The position numbers were made by a program, and so were the translations under genes. 64,000 bases of DNA, from NCBI RefSeq assembly GCF_022758235.1, contig NZ_JALEBG010000001.1:2046001-2110000 (forward strand), given 5' to 3'. Numbering within the stretch: the stretch's first letter is position 1; every line of letters begins with the position of its first letter. This DNA is from Pontibacter liquoris (GTDB taxonomy: Bacteria > Bacteroidota > Bacteroidia > Cytophagales > Hymenobacteraceae). Shown piece by piece: positions 55,006 to 63,969 of this stretch. Below the pieces are notes generated by a model. The model ran no database searches and was not told where the DNA came from. It saw nothing but the letters and a program-made list of their open reading frames with translations.

Positions 55006-55683
55006 CTAAAGATCGATGTTCGGAATATAAACGACATTTTTTATCCAGCTCAGCTGTTTGAGGTATTCCAGGGTGATGGGCTTTATGCCCGAGTCCATTT
55101 CAATAAACTGACGGGCCATTTCGTTGCGGCCTTTACGCGACACGTTCATGGTGGCGATATTACACTCATCGTGAGCCAGCACGGAAGCAATAAAGGCAAT
55201 GCTTCCGGTTTTATCGGTAGCATCGATAATGAGCGTATGCAGAGTAGCTGAAAAATTGGCTGAAAAGCCATCTACTTCCACTATTTTGATCACACCACCA
55301 CCCCGGCTCTGCCCGACAACTTCTACTTCACGGTCGCCTGCTTTCAGATTTAGTTTAATCGTATTCGGATGCATGGTGGAGGCATTTCCAACCGAGCGAA
55401 AAGTATAGCGAAGGCCGCGTTCTTTGGCAAAATCAAAAGCTTCCTTAATGCGCTTGTCGTCTGTTTTAAAATCCAGCAGTCCTGCTACAATCGCCCGGTC
55501 GCTGCCGTGCCCTTCGTACGTGCGGGCAAAAGAATTATAAAAGGTTATAGTGGCTTCTTCCGGCGCTGTTCCCAGGATGCGGATTGCCGCACGCGCAATA
55601 CGGACCACCCCCGCCGTATGCGAGCTCGAAGGCCCAATCATGACAGGCCCGATCATATCAAAAACGCTACTTTTCTCTGCCAT
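55006..55683 (-). CDS. sdaAB: L-serine ammonia-lyase, beta subunit
   Basis: 225 residues. The beta-subunit motif SVFDMIGPVMIGPSSSHTAG is present, with a C-terminal ACT domain (LAHDECNIATMNVSRKGRNE). The alpha subunit (sdaAA), which holds the iron-sulfur site, is not in this window, so the enzyme is the two-part type. It leads the operon sdaAB-tolC-hlyD-gpsA (9-base gap to tolC). Confidence 0.93.
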   Translation of the reverse strand: MAEKSSVFDMIGPVMIGPSSSHTAGVVRIARAAIRILGTAPEEATITFYNSFARTYEGHGSDRAIVAGLLDFKTDDKRIKEAFDFAKERGLRYTFRSVGNASTMHPNTIKLNLKAGDREVEVVGQSRGGGVIKIVEVDGFSANFSATLHTLIIDATDKTGSIAFIASVLAHDECNIATMNVSRKGRNEMARQFIEMDSGIKPITLEYLKQLSWIKNVVYIPNIDL

Positions 55684-56089
55684 AACACATTACCACCTGG
55701 TTAATATCGTGGAAACCAAATTTAGCAATTTAGTAGGAGTTTTATAGTATATAGCCCTTAAATTAGGCTTATTTCTACCAATGCATGGATTACCTCTACT
55801 AACCTGACACATTTGCCCATTAAGTATAAAGTGGCTGCAGGTTGCCCAGGCTGCTGTTTAGCACCTGCAGGTCAGATGCTAAACAGGCACGTTTAGTTGC
55901 CTGCCGCTGAGCAAGATGCGTAAAATAGTACGGTGAGGCAGGCCTTTGTCAGGAAAAGCGGTTAGATTCCATTGGCGCGAGGGTCCGTTGCCCGTGAGGT
56001 GAGATAATTTAGCACGGCCTGCCCCGCGTAAAAGTATTTATTTAACTTGCGCCCGTTTTATACCTTTACTCATCTGAAAAAAGCTTGCC
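55684..56089. other. Divergent spacer with several hairpins upstream of the TDO gene
   Basis: No gene is visible. It contains an AAGTATAA copy (55822), a hairpin with arms CTGTTTAGCACCTG (55854-55867) and CAGATGCTAAACAG (55873-55886, one mismatch), a second stem GCCTGCC (55899-55905)/GGCAGGC (55937-55943), and a near-consensus -7 box TACCTTTA at 56061-56068. The stems could form a structured leader or a protein-binding site. I do not recognise a known riboswitch. Confidence 0.5.
55717..55724 (-). promoter_or_regulatory. Candidate -7 box (TAAATTTG) of the sdaAB operon
   Basis: Exact TAnnTTTG match on the minus strand, 33 bases upstream of the sdaAB start. Confidence 0.45.
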
Positions 56090-57055
56090 ATGGAGCACGG
56101 TTTCAAACCTGAAGTACTGGATCAGCTAAAGCGGCTGGAAGAAAAATATGTGCCGCTCGGGCAGGATCTGGCGGCTTATCTCGAGGGCCTCTACCACACT
56201 GATTTCCTCAACTACTGGGATTACATTCACCTCGATACGCTGCTTAGCCTGCAGAATCCGCGCACCACCATCCCGGATGAGAAGATCTTTATCATGTACC
56301 ACCAGATCACGGAGCTATACTTTAAGCTGTGCCTGGAAGAACTGAGACAAATAGCAGACAACAAGGATATTACAGCTACCTTTTTCATGCAACGCTTGAA
56401 GCGCATCAACCGCTATTTCGATAACCTGATCAACTCCTTTGATGTGATGGTGGACGGCATGGACCCCAAGCAGTTTCTGCAGTTCCGGATGGCTTTGATG
56501 CCGGCCAGCGGCTTTCAGTCGGTGCAATACCGGATGATCGAAATTGCCGCAACCGATCTGCGTAACCTGGTAGATAAAGCTCGTCGTGCTGCATTAGGTT
56601 TGCAGAGCACGCATGAAGAAATGATGGGCTGTATTTACTGGAAAGAAGGTGCTACCGAGGTAGCCACCGGCGCTAAGACCCTGACGCTGCTGCGCTTTGA
56701 AGAGAAGTATACGCGGTTCCTGATTGATTTTGCCAAAGAATACGAGCACAAGAACATGTGGGCAGTATACAAGCGCCTGCCCGAAGCCGATCAGCAAAAC
56801 CCCAAACTGCTTACACTGCTGCGCGACCTGGACAGCAACGTGAATGTGAACTGGCCTCTGATGCACTACAAATCGGCAGTGCGCTACCTGCAGCGCGACC
56901 CGGACGTAATAGCCGCTACCGGCGGAACCAACTGGCAAAAGTACCTGCCGCCACGCTTTCAGAAACGCATCTTTTACCCCGAACTATGGTCACAGCAGGA
57001 AGTGGAAGAATGGGGCAAAGGTTGGGTAGAGCGGGTGCTGGAAGAACAGGCCTGA
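56090..57055 (+). CDS. kynA: Tryptophan 2,3-dioxygenase family protein
   Basis: 321-residue heme enzyme family that opens the indole ring of tryptophan to N-formylkynurenine. The N-terminal YHTDFLNYWDYIHLDTLLSL and IMYHQITELYFKLCLEELRQ match the substrate and heme regions, and the C-terminal segment HYKSAVRYLQRDPDVIAATG then LPPRFQKRIFYPELW parallels the family end, with the TGG loop kept. No other kynurenine-pathway gene lies nearby. A hairpin overlapping its stop is a probable terminator. Confidence 0.88.
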   Translation: MEHGFKPEVLDQLKRLEEKYVPLGQDLAAYLEGLYHTDFLNYWDYIHLDTLLSLQNPRTTIPDEKIFIMYHQITELYFKLCLEELRQIADNKDITATFFMQRLKRINRYFDNLINSFDVMVDGMDPKQFLQFRMALMPASGFQSVQYRMIEIAATDLRNLVDKARRAALGLQSTHEEMMGCIYWKEGATEVATGAKTLTLLRFEEKYTRFLIDFAKEYEHKNMWAVYKRLPEADQQNPKLLTLLRDLDSNVNVNWPLMHYKSAVRYLQRDPDVIAATGGTNWQKYLPPRFQKRIFYPELWSQQEVEEWGKGWVERVLEEQA

Positions 57056-57089
57056 TCAAAATAGAAATCCCTAAACGGCCTGTTCTTTT
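57042..57089 (+). terminator. Terminator of the TDO gene
   Basis: AAGAACAGGCC at 57042-57052, in the last codons, pairs with GGCCTGTTCTT at 57077-57087, followed by TT. The 24-base loop makes it weaker than the other terminators here. Confidence 0.55.
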
Positions 57090-57287
57090 CCTTAAAAGGC
57101 ATCAGAACGGTTAATCAATAGATAGCACAAGTATAAAGGGCTATACATTTTAAATCAGAAGGAATTTGTCACCACCGGATGCTGTTCATACACAGTATAC
57201 TTGCCGGGATATTCCTTCAGCAATCTTGCCGGGTTACAAATCAATTATAAATAAAAAGTTTAAGGCTAACTACCTTACCTACAGTAA

Positions 57288-58865
57288 ATGAGAAAGAAAG
57301 AATTAGACCTGGTGCTTGCACCGGAAGTGGCTTTTGATGCCGAACTGTTAGAAAAAGAACTCCTCCGAAGTGCCGGACTCCAGCCCGAAGACGTAAAGTT
57401 CATTCACCGGATGAAGCGTTCCGTGGATGCCCGCGGCCGCCAGGTAGTCACAAAAGTTCGGGCCGATGTGTACCTGGACACGCCACCAGCCGATGTCCTG
57501 AACCCCAACTATACTTATCCGGATGTAACAAACCAGCAGCAGGTGATTATTGTTGGAGCCGGGCCTGCCGGCCTGTTTGCTGCTTTGCGCTGCATTGAGC
57601 TGGGCTTAAAACCAGTCGTGCTCGAGCGCGGAAAAGACGTGCGTAGCCGCCGCCGCGACCTGGCAGCCATCAACAAGGAACATCTTGTAAACCCCGACTC
57701 CAACTACTGCTTCGGTGAAGGCGGCGCCGGTACGTATTCGGATGGCAAGCTGTATACCCGTTCTAAAAAACGCGGCGATCTGCAGCGCATCCTGCAGATC
57801 TTTGTGCAGCATGGCGCTACCCAGGATATTCTTTTTGATGCACACCCCCACATTGGCACCAACAAGCTGCCCAAGATCATTGAAGCCCTACGGGACACCA
57901 TTTTGGCAGCCGGTGGCCAGGTATTGTTTGACAAACGGGTAACGCAGTTTATACTTACCGGTGATGCCATTCGCGGCGTGGTGACGCAGGACGGGCAGGA
58001 ATATGTCGGCGAATCGGTTATACTTGCTACCGGCCACAGCGCCCGCGATATTTTCGAATTGCTACACAACCAGCAGATCACCATCGAAGCAAAACCATTT
58101 GCCATGGGTGTACGGGTGGAGCATCAGCAAAGCCTGATCGACAGCATCCAATACAAGCGCCCGGACCGGGGGCCCTACCTGCCGGCATCGTCTTATGCCC
58201 TGGTGCACCAGACACATTATCAAAACAAACAGCGGGGTATCTTTTCCTTTTGTATGTGCCCGGGTGGTTTTATCGTGCCATCCGCTACGGCGCCTGGTGA
58301 GGTGGTGGTGAATGGCATGTCGCCGAGCCGCCGCGATTCCCGCTTTTCAAACTCCGGCATTGTAGTGGCCCTCGAACTGGAAGATATGGCCCTGCAGCAG
58401 TATGGTGCCCTAGCGGGGCTGCGAATGCAGCAGGACCTCGAGCAAAAAGCGTGTGCCATGGCGGGCGGCACGCAGGTGGCACCAGCCCAGCTATTACAGG
58501 ATTTTACACGGGGCAAAGTGGGCGGCAGCTTACTAGAAACCTCATACCAGCCCGGGCTGACTCCAGTGGACATGAACGATCTGTTTAGCGATGCGATGGC
58601 GTACCGGCTGCGCGAAGGCTTTAAAGCGTTTGGCGGTAAAATGCGCGGCTACCTGACCAATGAGGCGCAGATCGTAGGCGTAGAAAGCCGCACGTCGTCG
58701 CCTGTGCGCATTCCCCGCGACCGTGAGACCCTGGAGCATGTGCACGTTCGTAACCTTTACCCGTGTGGCGAAGGAGCGGGCTATGCGGGCGGCATTGTAT
58801 CGGCGGCCATGGACGGAGAACGATGTGCCGAGAAAATTGCAGCTAAGATAAAGCGCGTGCTATAG
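57288..58865 (+). CDS. FAD-dependent oxidoreductase of the COG2509 type
   Basis: 525 residues. An N-terminal region of about 85 residues (ELDLVLAPEVAFDAELLEKE) precedes a dinucleotide-binding Rossmann motif VIIVGAGPAGLFAALRCIEL near 88-107. Further FAD-family segments are SGNYCFG-like NYCFGEGGAGTYSDGKLYT, VILATGHSARDIFELL and the C-terminal LYPCGEGAGYAGGIVSAAMD. These uncharacterised FAD dehydrogenases are broadly distributed. Two reverse AAGTATAA copies are read as Phe-Ile-Leu and Val-Ile-Leu. Monocistronic. Confidence 0.88.
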   Translation: MRKKELDLVLAPEVAFDAELLEKELLRSAGLQPEDVKFIHRMKRSVDARGRQVVTKVRADVYLDTPPADVLNPNYTYPDVTNQQQVIIVGAGPAGLFAALRCIELGLKPVVLERGKDVRSRRRDLAAINKEHLVNPDSNYCFGEGGAGTYSDGKLYTRSKKRGDLQRILQIFVQHGATQDILFDAHPHIGTNKLPKIIEALRDTILAAGGQVLFDKRVTQFILTGDAIRGVVTQDGQEYVGESVILATGHSARDIFELLHNQQITIEAKPFAMGVRVEHQQSLIDSIQYKRPDRGPYLPASSYALVHQTHYQNKQRGIFSFCMCPGGFIVPSATAPGEVVVNGMSPSRRDSRFSNSGIVVALELEDMALQQYGALAGLRMQQDLEQKACAMAGGTQVAPAQLLQDFTRGKVGGSLLETSYQPGLTPVDMNDLFSDAMAYRLREGFKAFGGKMRGYLTNEAQIVGVESRTSSPVRIPRDRETLEHVHVRNLYPCGEGAGYAGGIVSAAMDGERCAEKIAAKIKRVL

Positions 58866-58962
58866 CAGGTTTGCACCTATCTCAGAGCAGCTTGCCATAA
58901 AACCTGATGGCTGTTTTTAGAGTTTTATAGTATACAGAAGCAGTAATACGAAAGCAATACTT

Positions 58963-59325
58963 ATGAAAAAGACAGTAGTATTAGGAGCTACCGACAATCC
59001 TTCCCGCTATGCTTACAGAGCTGTGCACAAGCTGCAGCAGCACGGGCACGAAGTGGTACCCGTAGGGATCCGCAAAGGAGAAGTTGGCGGAGAAAAGATC
59101 ATCAATGATAAAAACGAAGAAATCACCGATGTGGACACGGTCACATTGTATGTAGGCCCGCAAAACCAACCGGATTGGTACGAGTACATTTTATCATTAA
59201 ATCCGAAGCGGATCATTTTTAACCCAGGAACCGAAAACCCTGAACTGGAGCGCAAGGCGGCACAGAAAAATATCCAGACGCTTCATCATTGCACCCTGGT
59301 GATGCTGGCCACTGACAGTTACTGA
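58963..59325 (+). CDS. CoA-binding domain protein
   Basis: 120 residues, the size of single-domain CoA-binding (YccU-like) proteins. KKTVVLGATDNPSRYAYRAV is the CoA/Rossmann loop and GIRKGEVGGEKI with LYVGPQNQPDWYEY follows the family pattern. Role unknown; such domains bind CoA or protect it, and can control other enzymes. A terminator follows at 59427. Confidence 0.9.
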   Translation: MKKTVVLGATDNPSRYAYRAVHKLQQHGHEVVPVGIRKGEVGGEKIINDKNEEITDVDTVTLYVGPQNQPDWYEYILSLNPKRIIFNPGTENPELERKAAQKNIQTLHHCTLVMLATDSY

Positions 59326-59426
59326 TTTTTTTGTAAAAGATATTTTTTAAGTAAAACTATAACTTACTGCTTAACCTGCCGTATAAAAGAATACATAAGC
59401 GGATGGCATTGTTGTCTACGCTTGTA

Positions 59427-59456
59427 TAAAAGGGACCCGAATAAGGTCCCTTTTAT
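59427..59456 (+). terminator. Terminator downstream of the CoA-binding gene
   Basis: AAAAGGGACC (59428-59437) with GGTCCCTTTT (59445-59454), loop CGAATAA, followed by AT-rich sequence. It lies about 100 bases past the CoA-binding gene. Confidence 0.75.
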
Positions 59457-59476
59457 ATTTATAAGCTATCTTAAAT

Positions 59477-59513
59477 AAAAAACGGCACCTGAATCAGACA
59501 GGTGCCGTTTTTT
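59477..59513 (-). terminator. Terminator of the downstream SDR gene
   Basis: AAAAAACGGCACCT (59477-59490) pairs with AGGTGCCGTTTTTT (59500-59513), T-tract on each strand. On the minus strand it is 17 bases past the SDR stop. Confidence 0.85.
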
Positions 59514-59529
59514 ATAATGCATTTCCTTC

Positions 59530-60354
59530 TTATTCACCCGGTCTGTACTCTTCTTCTTCCTCCATCAGGTGGTGCATGTTTTCGGCTGTTACCATATCGG
59601 GCATCAGGTTGGTGCTGCCTACCTGTACCTTGTTCTTCAGGCCCGAAACTATCCGGGTTTTACCGCTCATCAATGCCTGGTAGCCGTCCAGGGCCACATC
59701 TTCGGGTTCTGACAGTGAGCCGTTCGCAGCGCGAGTATGCGCCGCACCGGCCCGTTTAAAGAACATCGTGTTGCTGGCACCTGGACAAAGCGCTGTCACG
59801 GTAATATTGGTATGTTTCAGTTCGTTGGTCAGGCCTTCTGAAAAAGAAAGCATAAAGGCTTTGGTAGCAGCATAGATCGTCATTAGGGGCGATGGCATAA
59901 AGGATACCACAGAACACAAGTTCAAAATCTTGCCTTCATCGCGGCGGATCATATCTTTTAAGAAGAGCTTGGTCAGGTGAACGGGCGTATTCATGTTCAG
60001 CTGCATGATACGTAGCTCATGTTCCAGATCGGTTTCTGAAAACTCCCCGTGTACCCCTGCCCCGGCATTGTTGACCAGCACATCTACCTGAATGCCGCTT
60101 CTCATCACTTCATCGTATACTTCCTGAGGCGCTTCGGGCCTGCTCAGGTCTGCCGTTATGATGCACACATGTTCCAGTCCATGCTCGTCCTGCAGCTGGT
60201 AGCCCAACTGGCGGAGCCTTTCGGTGCTGCGCGCCACCAGCACCAGATTATAGCCATCGCGGGCAAAGAGTTTGGCAAATTCCATCCCAAACCCGTTCGA
60301 TGCGCCTGTAATAAGCGCTGTTTTTCCTCTTTGATTCTGTTCCATTGTTTTCAT
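59530..60354 (-). CDS. Short-chain dehydrogenase, DltE-like
   Basis: 274-residue classical SDR. TGASNGFGMEFAKLF cofactor site, LVARS loop (Arg suggests NADP), VLVNNAGAGVHG, catalytic YAATKAFMLS, and a C-terminal extension with LKNKVQVGSTNLMPDMV. The group (COG0300) acts on varied alcohol or carbonyl substrates; specificity unknown. Monocistronic. Confidence 0.88.
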   Translation of the reverse strand: MKTMEQNQRGKTALITGASNGFGMEFAKLFARDGYNLVLVARSTERLRQLGYQLQDEHGLEHVCIITADLSRPEAPQEVYDEVMRSGIQVDVLVNNAGAGVHGEFSETDLEHELRIMQLNMNTPVHLTKLFLKDMIRRDEGKILNLCSVVSFMPSPLMTIYAATKAFMLSFSEGLTNELKHTNITVTALCPGASNTMFFKRAGAAHTRAANGSLSEPEDVALDGYQALMSGKTRIVSGLKNKVQVGSTNLMPDMVTAENMHHLMEEEEEYRPGE

Positions 60355-60494
60355 AGATTAAAGTTGCTACACCTGCTGGTCGCCACCGGCAGCTATACTA
60401 GTGTACCACCTTAATCTATGTGGGGTTACGACAGATAAGTTCCTGAACCACTGCTTGCAAGTATAAACAAGCTTTGCTTCTCGGCACTTTCCCC

Positions 60495-63077
60495 TTACGC
60501 TACTTCGCGTCGAAGCACTTCCAAGGGCGGCCGGTTCAGGATCCCCCGGCTGTTGAGCATACCAATTACCATGGTGAGCAGCGTGATACCCAGGAACACA
60601 GGCAACAAGGGCGAAAAGTCGGGCACAAAATTTACTTCGAAGCTAAATACCGCCAGGGCCCAGCTGGCTCCTACCGCCAGTACAATACCGGTGCCTGCCG
60701 CCAGAGCGCCCAGCAAGAAGTATTCAAATGCATTAATAGTCAGTATCTGCCTGCGGCTGGCGCCCAAGGTACGCAGCAACACACTCTCTTTTACGCGCTG
60801 GTATTTGCTGATATTCACTGAACCGACCAACACCAGCAAACCGGTGCTGATGCTGAAAAGGGCCATAAACCGGATCACAAAAGAGATCTTGCTTAAAATA
60901 TCATCCAGCGTCTGCAGGATCAGGCCCAGGTCGATGGCAGATACATTCGGAAACCGCTGTACCAGGGCCCGTTGAAAACCGGCGGACTGCGCATCGGAGG
61001 TGGTATGCGTCATGAGCACATGAAACTGCGGCGCATCGTCGAGCACGCCCTTCGGGAAGAGCACCAGAAAATTACTCTGCACGCGGTTCCATTCTACTTC
61101 GCGCAAATGCTTGATTACAGTGGGCACAAGAGCGCCCTGCACATTAAAGACCAGCGTATCGCCCAGTTTTACCTTCAGCCGCTCGGCATACTTCTCTTCC
61201 AGCGAGATCGGGACAGGAGCATTGGAGCCGGGTTGTACGGTTCCGGTCCAGGTTCCTGCCGCTGTTTTCTCCGAATCGATAAGTGAATCCCGGTAGGTAA
61301 CCCGGTACTCGCGGGTGTACGCCCAATCAGGTATGCCCAGCGTAGTATCTTTCCGCACATCAGCAGCGGTCAGGCCGTTCATCTCCTCCAGGCGCATGGT
61401 TACGACCGGCACCAGCTGCAATACTGGTAGCCCCTGCCCTTTTACCATCGAAACAACCTGTGCTTTCTGCGCGGTCTGGATATCGAAAAGCACCAGGTTG
61501 GGCTGGTTCTCACTGCCTGAAATAGCTACTTCGCTCAGCAACAGCCGCTGCATCAGAAACAGGGTAGCGATCAGGGCCGTGCCCAGTCCTACGGAGACCG
61601 TCAGCAGCAAGGTCTGGTTATTGGGCCTGTAAAGGTTAGCCAGACTCTGGCGCCATACATACCCCCAGTTAACCGGAAAAAAACGGCGCACCACCCACAT
61701 CATGCCCCGGGCAAGCAGAGCCAGCACTACAAAGGCCACCACCACGCCAGCGGTAAACCAGAGCGCCTGCAGCCACGAACCCAGCTGGAAAAAGGCGAAC
61801 ACAAAGATAAAGGCAAGTATAAGCCCGTAAACGGCCCAGCGTAGCGGATCTTTCGGCGAAGACAGGTGCTCTATCCCTGCGCGCAGCGTAATCAGCGGCG
61901 ACACATTGCGGATGGCGAGCAGCGGCAGGAGCGCAAATAAAACAGAGATGGTTAGGCCAATGGCAATGCCTTCCGTAACAGCAACCCACGACACTGCTAC
62001 TGTAACATCAACCGGTAAAAAGGACTGGAACAACTGCGGCAGGTAAAGCTGGATCAGGCTGCCTAAAATAGCCCCTGCCACAGACCCGATAAGCCCCATA
62101 GCCATTACCTGGAAAAGGTAGATAAGAAAGGCCTGCCGGCCGCTTACACCCAGGCAGCGCAGCACCCCGATCGTAGCCAGCTTTTCGCGGATGTAGACAT
62201 GCACGGCACTTGCCACACCAACACAACCCAATAAAAGGGCTACAAAGCCTACTAGCGCCAGGAAATGCGCCAGGTCTTCGTAGGCCTTGCCGGTGCTTTC
62301 CTTGCGGCTGTTTACGGTATCATACCCGAAGCCGGCTTCTTCCAGCCGTGGCTTCAGTTTTTTCACCAGTGCATCAGCATCGGTTTTGGGCGCCAGTTTA
62401 TAGTAAAAATAATAGCTGATGCGGCTGCCCTTCTGCAACAGGTGCGTGGCATCCAGGTACTCACGCGGTATGTAAACAGCTGGAGCTACCGTAGCCGTAA
62501 TGGCCGTTTGCCCCGGGATTTTTTGCAGGGCGCCGGCAATCTCGAATGTCAGCTCTCCTACTTTGATCGAATCGCCGGGTCTGGAGTTGAACTGTAACAG
62601 CAGCGTTTGATCGACCAGGGCTTTGCGGCCTCCCTGCCGGAAGCTGCGGCTTGCATTTGCCGGAAGGGCTTCTATCGCACCGAAATATGGAAAGCCGCCT
62701 TCCAGCGCCCGCACCTGCACCAGGCGGGTGCCTTTTGAAGCCGGAAAGTATACCATCGATACAAAGCGCACTTCATCCGAGCGGTCGCCGCCAACAGCAA
62801 TCGAATCGATCAGCTGCTGCATGGCGGGTTCCAGTTCTTTGTTGCTCGCAATCACCAAGTCCGCGCCGATCAGCGATTTAGCCTGGTTGTCGATGTCTGT
62901 TTTTAGGTTTTCGCTGAACGAATTGATGGCGACCAGGGCGGCAATGCCCAGCACGATAGACGAGATGAAAAGCGCCAGTTTGCCCCGGTTGCGCCGGCTG
63001 TCGCGCCAGGCCATCTGCAGCAGCCAGCGTAAGTTCAGCTTATTTCTTTCGGAAGGAGGAAGGATGGTATCGGGCAA
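60495..63077 (-). CDS. FtsX-like ABC transporter permease
   Basis: 860 residues with two FtsX/MacB-type modules: N-terminal TM plus a periplasmic MacB core (residues about 25-250), TM bundles near 265-395, a second periplasmic segment (about 500-720) and C-terminal TMs (VIRFMALFSISTGLLVLVGS, AFEYFLLGALAAGTGIVLAV). This is the long YbbP-like form, whose partner is a small ATPase, here 55 bases upstream. Such exporters act on lipids, lipoproteins or peptides at the inner membrane. Start ATG 63077. Confidence 0.9.
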   Translation of the reverse strand: MPDTILPPSERNKLNLRWLLQMAWRDSRRNRGKLALFISSIVLGIAALVAINSFSENLKTDIDNQAKSLIGADLVIASNKELEPAMQQLIDSIAVGGDRSDEVRFVSMVYFPASKGTRLVQVRALEGGFPYFGAIEALPANASRSFRQGGRKALVDQTLLLQFNSRPGDSIKVGELTFEIAGALQKIPGQTAITATVAPAVYIPREYLDATHLLQKGSRISYYFYYKLAPKTDADALVKKLKPRLEEAGFGYDTVNSRKESTGKAYEDLAHFLALVGFVALLLGCVGVASAVHVYIREKLATIGVLRCLGVSGRQAFLIYLFQVMAMGLIGSVAGAILGSLIQLYLPQLFQSFLPVDVTVAVSWVAVTEGIAIGLTISVLFALLPLLAIRNVSPLITLRAGIEHLSSPKDPLRWAVYGLILAFIFVFAFFQLGSWLQALWFTAGVVVAFVVLALLARGMMWVVRRFFPVNWGYVWRQSLANLYRPNNQTLLLTVSVGLGTALIATLFLMQRLLLSEVAISGSENQPNLVLFDIQTAQKAQVVSMVKGQGLPVLQLVPVVTMRLEEMNGLTAADVRKDTTLGIPDWAYTREYRVTYRDSLIDSEKTAAGTWTGTVQPGSNAPVPISLEEKYAERLKVKLGDTLVFNVQGALVPTVIKHLREVEWNRVQSNFLVLFPKGVLDDAPQFHVLMTHTTSDAQSAGFQRALVQRFPNVSAIDLGLILQTLDDILSKISFVIRFMALFSISTGLLVLVGSVNISKYQRVKESVLLRTLGASRRQILTINAFEYFLLGALAAGTGIVLAVGASWALAVFSFEVNFVPDFSPLLPVFLGITLLTMVIGMLNSRGILNRPPLEVLRREVA

Positions 63078-63132
63078 GGCCTTAAATTTTGAATTGAAGT
63101 ATAACAGTCAAACTGTATTCGAAGCAAACAAT

Positions 63133-63846
63133 TTATAGCTCCTCGTTGCGCGCCGGGACAGGAGCTGGTTCGCCGGTATCCGAGATCACCGCGCCGCCTT
63201 TCAGCCGGATGATGCGTTGTGTTTTCTCGGCCAGCTCCAGATCGTGTGTTACGAGCACGAGTGTGGTGCCGGCTTCGCGGTTCAGTTCGAACAGCAGTTT
63301 CTCTACGCGTTCTCCTGTTTCCTCGTCCAGGTTACCGGTGGGCTCATCAGCAAAAAGGATGGTGGGCCTATTAGAGAAGGCCCTGGCTAGGGAAACGCGC
63401 TGCTGTTCGCCGCCGGAAAGTTGCGTGGGATAATGATGGTGGCGTTCGCCCAGCCCCACGCGTTCCAGCAGCTCGCGGGCCTGCTGCTGCACATGGCGCT
63501 CCCCGCGGAGTTCCAGGGGCACCATCACGTTTTCCAGCGCTGTGAGCGTGGGTATGAGCTGGAAGTTCTGGAAGATAAAGCCGACATACTGGTTGCGTAC
63601 CTGAGCCCGCTCATCTTCCGAGAGGTTATCCAGGCGCACGCCATTCAGTATGACAGAGCCGGCAGAGGCTCGGTCCAGGCCGGCACAAAGGCCGAGCAGT
63701 GTGGTTTTGCCACTCCCCGAAGGGCCAACAATAGCACAGGTATCGCCGGTCTGCAACGAAAAGTTTATACCTTGCAACACCGTCAGGTGGCGATCGCCAC
63801 TGGTATAGGTTTTGCTCAGGTTCTGTATATCAAGTATAATCGACAC
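63133..63846 (-). CDS. ABC transporter ATP-binding protein (YbbA/LolD-like)
   Basis: 237 residues. Walker A GPSGSGKTT, Q-loop NFQ, signature LSGGEQQRVSLARAFSNRP and Walker B TILFADEPTGNLDEE place it in the MacB/LolD/YbbA group. It works with the FtsX-like permease downstream. An AAGTATAA copy (63832-63839) covers codons 3-5 after the start. A divergent frame begins at 63970. Confidence 0.93.
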   Translation of the reverse strand: MSIILDIQNLSKTYTSGDRHLTVLQGINFSLQTGDTCAIVGPSGSGKTTLLGLCAGLDRASAGSVILNGVRLDNLSEDERAQVRNQYVGFIFQNFQLIPTLTALENVMVPLELRGERHVQQQARELLERVGLGERHHHYPTQLSGGEQQRVSLARAFSNRPTILFADEPTGNLDEETGERVEKLLFELNREAGTTLVLVTHDLELAEKTQRIIRLKGGAVISDTGEPAPVPARNEEL

Positions 63847-63969
63847 TGGAATAAGAATTAAGTACGTTTTGAAACCGGTATGAAATGGGCCGGACTGTTC
63901 AGATCAAATAACTAAAACACCTCGTTATAAGTTTTAATTGGGCAAGTATAAAATTAGCAAACAAATACG

